A stretch of 64,000 bases of DNA, from NCBI RefSeq assembly GCF_002865645.1, contig NW_020194643.1, forward strand, positions 736,119-800,118. The letters are read 5' to 3'. A program made the position numbers and the translations under genes. Every line of letters begins with the position of its first letter. The first letter of the stretch is position 1. The notes under the pieces were generated by a model. The model worked only from the letters and a program-made list of their open reading frames with translations. It had not been told where the DNA came from and made no database searches. Origin of the DNA: Hyaloscypha bicolor E. Its lineage: Eukaryota > Ascomycota > Leotiomycetes > Helotiales > Hyaloscyphaceae. Shown here one piece after another: positions 45,306-55,850 of the stretch.

Positions 45306-45749
45306 GTTGGCGGGCGAAATGCTGGAAATAGAGGTTGAGTTTTTGGGTTGTTGATAAACGAACGTGATGCGTTCTCGAATCACAATTCCCCCTTTGCTAT
45401 GCGTTCATTGCACAACGACCTGTTCGTGAAATCTTGGATTGTTGATTTTGAAATTGGTGGAAACGGGGGAAGGAGGATAATATGCTGTATATATGGGTGG
45501 GACTTGTTTCTAGTAGATAGATGATGTGTATATGCTGTAAAATGAATCGAATGCAAGATCTCACTGGTCATTGGACAAATATCCATGCGTCTGTGATTCG
45601 AAAAGGGGTTTCTCTATTCCGTGAGGCCAACGCCTATATATCCAACGAGGAACTCAACGCAACGCAACGGAGTGCTGGAAAACGCCCACCCATATATACA
45701 CAGTGTCTTCTTTCCATCATGCCACATCTATCCCAGAGTCGCCTGCCTT
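45306..45749. other. Convergent 3' intergenic region, EIS1 / SFK1-like
   Basis: 444 bp between two facing stop codons holding both terminators and polyadenylation regions. TATATGTAT/TATATATG motifs near 45483-45535 resemble fungal 3'-end efficiency elements. No gene is seen. Confidence 0.5.
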
Positions 45750-46748
45750 TTAGAAATTACTTGCCACTGGCGCTTGACCATTCTCATGCTTCACCCCATT
45801 GGTTGTTCTAACATTATTTGCTCCCAATGTCCTTTGGCTATCCACGGTATTTCTCCCTGCGGGCCCTTGCCCATATTGATCATTCTCCTCCATCTGCATC
45901 TGAGTCGCTTGTGGCCCGGTGGGAAACTTTCTACCCCTCTTGGTTTGCGTGGCCGGGAGCAAATCGATGAAGAATGAAAAGACATAGAAGGTGAAGATGA
46001 ATGCGATTGCCCATTCCAAGACACCGGCTGCATTCCATGCTTTGCGGAAGCTGCAGGCCGCGAATGCGACGGCGAGGACTATTTCGATGAGGATGAAGGC
46101 GAGCTTGATCCAGAAGGAGGCCCGAAGGATACGGTGCTCGCGGTATTCTAAAGCCATCAGTTCAACGGCTTTAGATAGAGTTAGGAAGAGAGACGTACTG
46201 GCACCGAGCCGTTGGTACTCCCAGCAAATGAATATTGCGGAAACGACGTATCCAACGATAAAGAGCAACAGAAAAATGTCGTGCAAGGTATGGTGGCTCC
46301 TTGTATCGAAAATGCTTAGTAGAATCAACCCTGTGGTCCCGAGAAGAGCAAAGGCCATGCTCAGCCCACTCAGAACCTTCTCAATCGTTGATACATTTGC
46401 TGCCAAACGGCCCCGGTGCCGTAGCCATCGCTCTGAGAGGAAAGAGAGGTCGAGGAAAATGGTGGTAACGCAGGAGCCGGCAATGAAGAGAGGTTTGAGC
46501 TTGTCGGCACCCACATCCGAAATGTATGCTATAGCTTGGTCGTTTTCCATCGAAGGGTAGTGCGGGCGGCCATCGACGTTCCAGCTGATCAGTAGGCCGA
46601 GGAGCATTCCGAGCCAACAGAGACCAGAGATCACGGGAAAGACCTGGACGATTGTTAGTACTAGTCCTGTACATTGGTGTCTGACACCAGGAGGACCGGT
46701 CGAGGGAGAGGAGATCCGGAGACCCACCCAGTACGACACTCCCCACAT
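45750..46748 (-). CDS. Frag1/DRAM/Sfk1-family multi-pass membrane protein
   Basis: Exons 46748-46728, 46643-46199, 46147-45750, 287 aa. The first exon encodes only seven residues (MWGVSYW). The 51-bp second intron is a multiple of three and stop-free, so the genomic frame reads through it, but family comparison (EYQRLG, then YREHRILRASFWIKLAF) supports removal. About six hydrophobic segments are seen: VFPVISGLCWLGMLLGLLIS; LFIAGSCVTTIFLDLSFL; VLSGLSMAFALLGTTGLILL; IFLLLFIVGYVVSAIFICW; WIKLAFILIEIVLAVAF; VLEWAIAFIFTFYVFSFFIDL. They are followed by a hydrophilic, Gln/Asn-rich cytosolic tail. This is the Frag1/DRAM/Sfk1 topology. Yeast Sfk1 regulates plasma-membrane PI4-kinase Stt4 and phospholipid asymmetry; orthology is inferred, not proven. 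Confidence 0.8.
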   Translation of the reverse strand: MWGVSYWVGLRISSPSTGPPGVRHQCTGLVLTIVQVFPVISGLCWLGMLLGLLISWNVDGRPHYPSMENDQAIAYISDVGADKLKPLFIAGSCVTTIFLDLSFLSERWLRHRGRLAANVSTIEKVLSGLSMAFALLGTTGLILLSIFDTRSHHTLHDIFLLLFIVGYVVSAIFICWEYQRLGASTSLFLTLSKAVELMALEYREHRILRASFWIKLAFILIEIVLAVAFAACSFRKAWNAAGVLEWAIAFIFTFYVFSFFIDLLPATQTKRGRKFPTGPQATQMQMEENDQYGQGPAGRNTVDSQRTLGANNVRTTNGVKHENGQAPVASNF

Positions 46749-47385
46749 GATTGATGGTGGTGTGGTGGTTCGAGGTCTAGTGGTTCAAGAGGCTTGAAGA
46801 GAGAACTCGGAAGAGAGACTGAGGGATTAATGAATTGTATGAAAGAGTAATAACACAAGTAACGACAGAGCCTGGGGTGCTGGGAGGCTGGCATATATCA
46901 ATACCACTGCCACACCTTTGCACGACTACCTTGGCAGGCACATCACCTGCTTGTGGCCGAATTGTTTGCGAACATCACAACATACGCTGCGGCAGCGGAG
47001 ACTTTGACATCATGCCTGATGGGCCAATTGAGACGTGGTTAGTGGTCCAGCTCCATTGGGTTCAATGCGCCGTGAACTGTGGGTTCCCGCAGATGTGCAG
47101 ATCCCCATGATTCCAGGGTAAGGATTTCACTACTGTAGGAATCTGGGAACTAGATTTGAGCTCATGATGACATCACAGACGTTTTCCGGTGAAGCCACAA
47201 GCCACATTTATTGCTGTGCCACATTACCCCTGTCTCAGCCTCGCGCCAGCCAGCCGCGTCAATAAATTCATCCATCGACTCGACCTCTGGCGATCCAGAA
47301 CAAGTCACTTTACACACACCAATACACTCTGGCAGGGATGTCATAGCACTCACCACTGTCCCCGACACCTCCGGTCAACCACAAG
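46749..47385. promoter_or_regulatory. Divergent promoter, SFK1-like / CDK7
   Basis: 637 bp between opposite start codons. It contains both 5' UTRs and no supported gene. Confidence 0.55.
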
Positions 47386-48628
47386 ATGGCCAACTCACCT
47401 GTCGTTATCCCAGGCTCTACCGAAAAGAGCGCTGCGAGCCGTACAAAGCTCTCAAACACTGCTGCTGTGTCCAATGGCGCAACCCCGGAAGCGGCGAGCA
47501 CAACTAATAGCGCGGGTGATGATTTGGCAGAACAGATGAACGAGGAGGAGAAGCACAAATATGTCAAAGGTTGAATCTCTCCGCATTCCGAATCGAGCCA
47601 GCTAACCTGCCCCAGGCAAAAAGCTCGGAGAAGGTACCTATGCAAACGTCTACCTTGGCCATCTCCGCTCCGACCCATCCAAGCTCGTCGCAATCAAAAA
47701 GATCAAGATTCAAAAAGAATATACAGAAGGAATGGCCCCCGATGCTATCCGCGAACTGAAACATCTACAAGAAATTTCACATCCGAACATAATCTCTCTC
47801 CTCTCAGTCTTCTCATCCAAAGACCAAAATCTCAACCTTGTGCTTGAATTCCTCCCTTTGGGTGATCTGGAGATGTTGATCAAGGACGTGGAGGGCGTAC
47901 GGTACGGAGCGGCTGATATCAAAGCCTGGATGGGGATGCTCACTCGCGCCATCTGGTTCTGCCATGAGAACTTCGTCCTACATCGAGATATTAAGCCCAA
48001 CAACTTGTTAATAGCAGCAGATGGGGAGATCAAGCTCGCAGATTTTGGTCTAGCAAGATCATTTTCGGACCCTTATCGAATCATGACATCGAATGTGATT
48101 ACACGCTGGTATCGACCCCCAGAGTTGCTATTCGGAGCAAAGCATTATTCCAGTACAGTGGACATCTGGTCTGTCGGTTTGGTTTTCGCAGAGTTGGTTA
48201 TCAGAACACCATATATTGCCGGGGATACAGAGGTTGGGCAAGTCAATTTGATATGCCAAGCAGTTGGTACCCCGACTGAAGAGAATTGGCCCGGCGTATC
48301 AAAACTTCCCGAGTATACGGTACCCGACCCACCAGTTCCGGTCAGGGACAGAAACTATTATTTAGGCACATTTGGCACAGCAGGACAGGAAGGCGTGGAT
48401 CTATTGATGAAAATGTTGATCTTGGACCCGTGGAAAAGAATCACGGCGAGAGAGGCGCTGGAACATAAGTGGTGGGCAGCGGATCCCAAACCGACGAAGA
48501 AACAAGACTTGCCTAGAAAGAGAGGCGGGGATGCAAAAATCGGGGAAGACTTGAAAAGAAGGCCAGGGGTTCTGGATGATGAGAGGGGTGCAAAGGTGGC
48601 CAGGAAGTTGGATTTTTCTGCAGTGTGA
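47386..48628 (+). CDS. KIN28: Cyclin-dependent kinase 7 (Kin28/Crk1/Mcs6), TFIIH kinase
   Basis: Exons 47386-47569 and 47616-48628, 398 aa; the 46-bp intron (branch CTAAC) splits the Gly-rich loop region. The N-terminal extension (~60 aa) is Ala/Ser/Thr-rich and acidic at its end. Kinase landmarks: GEGTYANVY (~66-74), VAIKKIKI with catalytic Lys ~89, the PDAIREL C-helix (PSTAIRE-like), HRDIKPNN (~184-191), DFG (~204-206), a T-loop MTSNVITRWYRPPE with Thr ~219, and the C-lobe motif DIWSVGLVFAEL. The overall sequence matches the Cdk7 subgroup: NFVLHRDIKPNNLLI, NLICQAVGTPTEENWPG and LILDPWKRITAREALEH. Cdk7 with cyclin H and Mat1 phosphorylates the RNA polymerase II CTD and other CDKs in the nucleus. 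The catalytic residues are intact. RPPE replaces the more usual RAPE. The tail is basic. Confidence 0.93.
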
Positions 48629-49099
48629 TGCGTGGATCGGCGTTGAGGAGGCGTAGACCTGACCAACCGATCCCCTTTTAGTGGCAGATATCTAACGCAA
48701 TACCATGTTGTCTCGCGAGAAGGCCCTCTGAACTCCCACCTTTCTGTCAAACTCCGAGACCCAATCTTCTCTGCTTCACCACCTCCTATGCCTCTGCCAA
48801 TGAACCATACAAGCTCCAGGCGGATTTTTGTATCCTCTGCGCCAATTATCTCATAGTTGCTCTTAGCACTTCATGGCCGACCTCATGAACTAAATCGTGC
48901 TGAAGAAAATAGGCATCGATGTTTCTTCTTGCTCAAACAGGCAAGGAATAAATTTAAGTAAATATTCTCAGTATTAAGCGATCGTATGGTAGTGGCTCGA
49001 CTATCATCACCGAGCCTGAGCAAAAGCAAGAATCTATATTTCTTAAAAACCCCTTCAACGCCTTGCGATGATATCTTGAAGAATGAGATAAACCAGCCC
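48629..49099. other. Convergent 3' intergenic region, CDK7 / ABC transporter
   Basis: 471 bp between facing stop codons. A minus-strand frame at 48883-49197 only overlaps the end of the transporter in another frame. Nothing else is seen. Confidence 0.5.
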
Positions 49100-52000
49100 T
49101 TATTGCTCTTCTTTATAAAACCCAACGAAATCTTCTTTTCTGATACCTCCACGATCACACATACTCTTGAAAATCCCACCGTTCTGATACAGAGCATATG
49201 GCGTGTCTAACTCTGCAATCGTGCCCTGATCCATAACACAAATGCGATCATAGTTGATGATCGTCTTCAATCTATGTGCAATACATAACAGTGTCTTACC
49301 CCTGAAACCAGTGGCGATTGTCCGTTGAATCTTGTCGTCAGTCTCCATATCGACCGAGGAAGTAGCTTCGTCACAAACGATAATTTGGGAACCTCGTACG
49401 AGAGCACGAGCCAACGCCATAAGCTGTCTTTGTCCCAACGAGAAATTGAGGCCTTCGTCCTCGACAATACCATCGAGATGGATACGGCCCGGCGATTTAT
49501 CGTCCAAGCTTGCTTCCTCTGTTATCAGATCGGACTGGCGAAGGGCGGACCAGAGTTCTAGATCCGTATGCTCATTGAAGGGGTCAAGGTTGCTGCGGAT
49601 CGTGCCTTTGAAAAGCGTAGGATCTTGTGGGATGATTGCTAGACGAGAACGAAGATCTTGCAGGCCAATTTTGCTGATGTCCAGACCATCGATGGTGATC
49701 GAGCCTCCTGAAAGCTCCACAAGTCGGAAGAGTGTTGACATGATGCTGGACTTGCCGGCACCCGTACGGCCCACCACTCCGATTCGCTCTCCGCCTTTGA
49801 CATGCATAGACAAACCAGACAGTACAAGAGGAAGGCCTTCGCGGTAGCGCATTTGAACATTGTCGAAAATGATCTCTCCAGATTCCGGCCAGGATTTTCG
49901 CACCTCGACAGTGTGGAGGGGTGCCTCTTCCTCGAGAGCAGTTCCATAGTAGTGCAGGCGCTCTGTTGCGTTCATACCATTCTCTACTTCTGCCAGTTGC
50001 CTAACCGTGAACTGAATCATCTGGACAATTGCAAGAATGTAGCTCAAGACTAGACCAGAGATCGAAGGGGACACATTGAATCGAGAAGTGACAACCAGAA
50101 GTCCAGTGGTAAACACAAGGAGGTTACCAATAACATCCAATCTGGTAGATAACCAACGCTGATTTGCGAATGTGAGGTAGTATGCGCTATTCATCTCATC
50201 AATGGCCTCGCGAATATCGTGGATAAACCTATCTTTGAGACCATATGCGCGGATACATGCAGTGCCGGAGATGCCTTCACTAAATTTGGCGAAAACGTTT
50301 GATCGAAGAACGGACTCAAATCGTTTCATCTCGCGGGCTGAAGCTCGATAATACCCAGCTGAGAAGAGGAACAAAAGGAATAACGGCCCAAGGGCGATTG
50401 CAAAGTAGTGGAAGTATGCAATGATTAGCCCGAAGACCGACATGATCATAGCCAAGGTCATGAGGTACATCCTTATAGCATCTGTCAGATTGTTGTCCAT
50501 GACATCCACGTCACGCGAGAATCGATTTGTGATGCGACCCAGAGGAGTTGTGTCGAAGAAGGACATTGGGGCCCTGAGAGCACGAGTAATTGCAGTGTTC
50601 AGCATCCTCTTACTTGCAGTTGTGCCCATAATGGTGAGTGCGAGGGCAAAAAGGAAAAGTAGAAGTGCCTGAGCAGCACCTAAAGCTCCATAGACTCCGA
50701 TATAGACGCCTTTGGAATAGCCAAATTCTGGGTGATACCTGTTAGTATCAAGTAGGCCCATCTGGGGGTAGACTCACTGTCGCTTGTCCAATACGAAAGC
50801 CACAGACTTGTCCCTATATTGGCGGCTTGTGAGAGCAAGAGAAACCCAAGAACGATCGGAGCATTGAGGAGACTCCCTGATGCTCGAATATAATCGAGAT
50901 ATACAGACCAAGGAACACTCTTAACCGCTCTCTCTTCAGCCTGCATCAGTGTGGCTCCCTTCCGCTTCTTCTTCATTGTCTTCTTCTCGGACTCAACTTC
51001 GTCATCATTCACATGGCCTTCTTTATCGTGCTTTTCTTCGACGGCGGTGGTTTCCATCAGCTGTTGGAACCCAGCGTGGTCTTTCATGAGATTATCGAAC
51101 GTATCGATGGCCTGGATTTTGCCTTCCTCGAGCCAAATGATCCTATCACAACGGTTGAGAACCCAAAGTTGGTGTGTCGCTAAGATTCTTGATTTATTTC
51201 TCAAAAGTCCCATAATCGCATGATCGAAGATGTGGCGACCGACATGTGCATCGACGGCGGATAGGGGATCGTCCATGAGAATCAGATCGGCATCAAAATA
51301 GATTGCTCGGGCAATGTTGAGACGTTGCTTTTGACCTCCAGACACCGTAATTCCACGCTCCCCAATCTCCGTTGCATCACCTTGGGGTAGCATATCCAAA
51401 TCTGGCTGTAAGGCGCAAGATTCAATAACCTTCTTGTACCTAGAGATGATCAGGCTACTTTTACTTTGCTATGTAGAAGGGGGGGGGGGGGGGGGGGGGG
51501 TGAAATCTTACCAGTCCGGGTCCATGTCTTTGCCAAAGAGTATGTTATCTCTGACAGTAGCATTTTGGATCCATGCATATTGCGGGCAGAACGCTCTGCT
51601 AGCTCCCAAAGTCATCTCACCCCTTGTTCTTCGCATGTCACCAGCAAGAGCCGCTAGGAGAGAGCTTTTGCCGCTGCCCACGCCGCCAATAACGGCAACC
51701 AATTCATTCCGCCTAATGGAAAAGTCCATGTTATGGAGTTTGAAAGGCTCTCGGTCTCCGATTAACGTACTTGAACCATCTGGTGTGTTACTACCTGACA
51801 AGTCCTTTCCAGGAGACGGTTTTGTCTTCAGGGGTAGCTTTTCATCCGCCTCGGCTTGTTTCCGTGCATCCTTCTCCATTTTAATATCGGCTTTCGTCTG
51901 TTTCTTGCCGATTAAAGCCGCGTGATCTGGATCTTGTGTTGCAGTCCGCTCCCAGGTGAAATCTGCATTGTCCATCTCCACGGCATTTTTAGCATCTAAA

Positions 52001-53724
52001 TCGAGTTTTCCTTCGTCGTCTTGCTCCTCACTCATAAGATACTCCTGGATTCGGTATATCGATGACCAAGCATCAACGACCTGTCCAATGACGAGTGGCA
52101 GCAGATTCAGAGGCATTCGAAGAGAGTTGAACAGCGCAAGAGACGAAAAGACGTGTGCAGGATTGAGAGAGTGACTGGTGAGCGAATATGTGATGAATGC
52201 AAGCATCGAAGCAAAAATGGGCAACGACATCGAGACTGCGTTGATGGCGTTTCTAATCGCAAGTAATATCTGGATAGAACGGACCTCTCGATTTCGAATC
52301 TCACCCAGCCTGGCAAGGAAGGCACTCTCCCAGCCGAAGAATTTGACAAATCGGACAGCCTGCAAGATTTCTTGGGTGAGACTGACTCTTTGATCGGTGA
52401 TCTTGTTGATGACTTTCCGCCTGGCGAATAGGATTTTGACAGCTTTCGTGAGACCTGGCAGACCAATGACCAAAAGCGCGAAGCCTGCAAGAGCAGAATA
52501 CGACAGATTGACCAACAGCAGGACGAGCGTAATGATACAAGCAATCGGGGCGGTCCAAATCATGTGGAATAATCCCGATGCTTGATCCACTCGATATGTA
52601 TCAACGGACATCAAGTTCACAACTCGGCCATTGGCCCAACCAGTGCCATCGCCGGAAATCCCCTTCCCAGCATTAGGGGCCACCTTGGTTCCCGAGCTGT
52701 TGGGATTTTTCTTCGCTTGCTTCTTATCCTTGGCGTGCCCACCCCGCTCTTTCTCCGCGTCTGGTCCTTCTTTTATTTCCCGGCCTCCCGCCTTGGCCCG
52801 CCCAGATATCTTCATCGCCTTCTCGAAGATTACAGAAATCAGGACGGCCCTGCATTGCCCTCCAACCATCATTCCATGATAGATGAATTGGTTCGTTCCC
52901 AGACTTTGCAACATTTGCATGGCTGTGATTGCGAAGACGATACCAATACCTTTCCCAATATGTGGGGCAGGCCGGCCCAATCGTTGCGCAATGTATGCAT
53001 CCTGGGCGAATTGGATGAGATATCGAAGTGTAAATGGCGACACGACCTGGAAAATGTTCGAGAAGAACTGGCACGTTCCGCCGATCCAGAATTCAAACTT
53101 GAATGTCTCGTGCAAAGCCCAGAGTAAAGGGTACTTTTCTCCTCTGGCAACCCTTTTCTTGAAAGAAGCTTGGAGCTTCGAGGTCATCAGATCCGCCTTA
53201 CGATCGGGATTCACAGTCCAGATATCGTTGTGCTCGAGCTGTCGTTTGTAGCCGACCTGTGAATGTTAGCCTCTAAACAAACTTGGGCGGGGAAGACTTG
53301 CGCTCATCAATGGTGACACCCATTGAAAGTATACCAGGCTTAGGAACGGAGCATTGTACTCTCTACAAACCTTTCGCGTCTCTGGGACTGGAGGGATGCC
53401 ACCCCACCTCAGTGGATTGAACTTCCTGTGCCACGGCAGTTTCTGAGGGGGTTCATCAACATGTGAATCGGTTCTGGTAACAGCGCTGGTATTCGTTGCA
53501 TAGCTTTTCGTTCGATCGATTGCTGGTCTCTTGTCGTTCCCAGTGGGCTCTACCTCGGATGCAGTATGACTGGAGCTTTGCCCGTGGGTGGCGATTTCAA
53601 CATAATCCTCCTTGTACCCATCAACGTCCACGGACTCCTCGTGGGAGGGGAAATCGTCGACAGCTTCAGCATTTGGGTCTGCTCTGGCGAGTTCCTCCTC
53701 GTTCTTCTGAGCTGGGTTTGTCAT
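49100..53724 (-). CDS. ABCC-type multidrug/oligomycin transporter (Yor1-like)
   Basis: Exons 53724-53302, 53256-51512, 51439-50778, 50727-49100, 1485 aa. The first intron is GC-AG (donor AGC|GCAAGT, 45 bp), the only choice giving the family sequence SPLMSVGYKRQLEHNDIW. The third intron has a perfect TACTAAC branch and restores WTSDKFGYSKGVYIGVY. Order: hydrophilic N-terminus (~120 aa), TMD1 (~165-500), and NBD1 with GGVGSGKSS (~668), VSGGQ (~755) and LILMDDPLSAVD (~775-784). A charged linker (KKTMKKKRKG) follows, then TMD2 with APMSFFDTTPLGRITNRFS, and NBD2 with GRTGAGKSS (~1263), FSLGQRQ (~1372) and IIVCDEATSSVD (~1390-1401). There is no TMD0, as in Yor1 (1477 aa in yeast). It is a full-length plasma-membrane exporter of drugs or organic anions. 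NBD1 has the degenerate GGVG loop common in this family. Confidence 0.93.
51479..51500. repeat. 22-bp G/C homopolymer inside an intron
   Basis: Twenty-two consecutive G (C on the coding strand) lie in the 72-bp second intron of the ABC transporter, between the donor region and the branch site. Length variation or assembly error is likely at such a tract. It is outside coding sequence. Confidence 0.9.
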
Positions 53725-55020
53725 AATGTTCTTGGGCTTGATGCAGGATATTCCATGGGGAATTGGAATCTAGAAGGACATTGTTAAGTACAAGAGGGAA
53801 TCAGAATACTAACGATTCAGAAAGTCGGGCTCCTCGGGCCCGGGCAAACAGACGAGCTCCGAGGGTTGTGATGCGGAGAATAAAAGCGGCACTAGGTATC
53901 AATAATTCTTCAATGGCCCAGGGTAAGTTGGACACGTTTATACCGCCTCTCCCGATGTTTCCTCCTACTAGGGCACATTCGGAGTCTACTAATCCCTTTT
54001 ATTGTCTTGAAAACTCTCGTTCATGGACAGGTGAAGGAGTTGTTCCAGTTCGACTTGGGACATTGAAGATCAGTGCCGCCCTTTTGTCCGCCACCACTTG
54101 TAACCTTAGTTCTAGTTAAACGGGAAGTGGAAGCGAAAGCGAGACGAAAGGGGAACGAAGCTTGCAAGAGCCTCGAAGTCGTTGGGTTACCACTCACCAC
54201 CTTTCAGGAAGAAAGAGAGGCGGTGTGGAAGACGCCAAGCTGATTGGCTGTTTTTGACTTGCTTGCAAATCAAAAATGTTTTGTGGTGGCCATCGCCATC
54301 TCACAACGACTGCAAATGGCCGCACCGGCTGCATTGGCTGCACGTTATTCGGCCGCCGGGGCCGTGGACGCTGCAGCCTGCAAGACCGGCAAAGCGGCAA
54401 CCTGCAAGCAAGCCTTTGGTGCTGTACTTCCAGTTGGTTCTCATGGTAGTAGTAGATAGTAGATGGATGACATCTCTCGTTCAAACCTTAATTAAGCGTC
54501 GCCTGTAAATCTCTCCGTGGGCTTGTGGGGATGGATGACATCTCCCGTTCAAGCCTTAATTAAACGTCAACTGTAAATCTCTCCGCAGGCTTGTGGGGGA
54601 TGGATGCCGGCGGCCGATCAGGAAGCGAAGTTTGCAGAACCCTGCTTTTGACTTTTGGTTGTCCAAGCCTGGACAAGCAGCGGGCATCATTACAGAACCT
54701 TCTTGTTCGGAGACGGGCTTCCAAAGCCCTGGGTCCTGGAGGGCCAGGCAGCCATGAGCAAATTAAAGAGTTACGTCACAGATACACAAATACATTGGGG
54801 CACAAACGCAACATGCACCTAAATGATCATGGAGGGGTAAAAAGCAAGCAAAATAGGGTCGGGCTGTTCAATTCCCGAGAAGTGGGCAGGGCGTTACGAG
54901 GGGCCAAGCAAGAATGGAGGAGTTAGGCGCTCGGAATTAAGCCCAAACGAATATCCTGCGCCTTCAATCCTCATCGACAATTAATAAAAAAAAGCGAGAT
55001 TTTGACTTGTCAAAGCACCG
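53725..55020. promoter_or_regulatory. Promoter region of the ABC transporter and intergenic DNA
   Basis: 1.3 kb upstream of the transporter start. Open frames at 53763-54119 and 54182-54508 (+) lack domains and convincing starts, so no gene is called. The segment carries the 68-bp tandem duplication described separately and grades into the repeat-rich zone to the right. Confidence 0.5.
54463..54605 (+). repeat. 68-bp tandem duplication
   Basis: A unit beginning ATGGATGACATCTC and containing CCTTAATTAA and CTGTAAATCTCTCCG is present at 54463-54530 and again from 54531 to ~54599, followed by the first bases of a third copy (ATGGATG). The copies differ at about nine sites, nearly all transitions (C/T, G/A), as RIP would produce. 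Confidence 0.85.
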
Positions 55021-55850
55021 AAGCGAAGCTTTTATTGACGTGAGGTGGGCTGGTGTGGCAAATTGTTCACGTGTAAAAATCCATTGACACGTGACCTCTT
55101 TAAATATTTTCCCGGCCGCCGAAGGCTTAAGGGGGGCGGGGAAGGGGTTAGTAGATCTCCCACTAATGCCACGACAAGGTGAGAGTTGTAGTAGTGGTAA
55201 AGAGCTTGCATTGAGCTAAAGGCTATTTGCTAGACTAAAAGCACTAGCTGTAAGAAAGTCACGTGTAATTGCCACGTGATTGGCGTTATGTAATAACTAA
55301 GACTAAATACCCCTCTTACCTTTTTTATTTCTTGCTTTCATTAGAGAGAGGGCTATAAGGGGCTATTTCCCAAGAATAAATACTTTCTCTCGTATAGCTT
55401 TGTTACCTTGGAGGGGGTCCGGAGCCAGGACCCTTCCAAGATTTCCGAAAATCACTTCTTTATATTATCGTACGTTTGGACCACCCTTAAGCGGTTGGCT
55501 CTCGGGGCTCCTTAAAAAAAACGGGTCACGTGAGGAACACCAGAATCTTCTCTTTCTAGGGAATCGCGCATCGGAATGCGATTACGTTCAAATCCTTAGG
55601 GCTCAGCTTAGGATAAGAGAGGAGAAGCTCAAGTACCTTTCTCTGTATTTTAGTAGTTCTGGAATGCGAGGGGCTTTTATTACGATTTTTTAAAGCTCGG
55701 GAGGGGTGAGGTGAGGGGAATTCTTAAGGCTCTGGCTAGCTCTCAAGGCTTCCAAAAATACAGGTCACGTGAGGAACACCAAAACTTCCACATATCACAT
55801 ACCGTAATCCTAATGCCTAGTGAGCTTAAGGGAAGTTTTATAGATATAAG
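55021..55850. repeat. CACGTG-rich boundary zone with a ~50-bp direct repeat
   Basis: CACGTG occurs at 55068, 55088, 55260, 55273, 55527 and 55766. The last two lie in a direct repeat (GGTCACGTGAGGAACACCA with similar flanking ~30 bp upstream) at about 55495-55545 and 55733-55782. Moderate GC, no gene. It looks like decayed repeat ends, perhaps solo terminal repeats, adjoining the RIP block. Confidence 0.55.

Noticed and set aside
50728..50777. Alternative acceptor CTAACAG for the third ABC-transporter intron
   Set aside because: It needs a different, weak donor to keep frame. The GTGAGT donor with CACCCAG gives the family sequence WTSDKFGYSKG.
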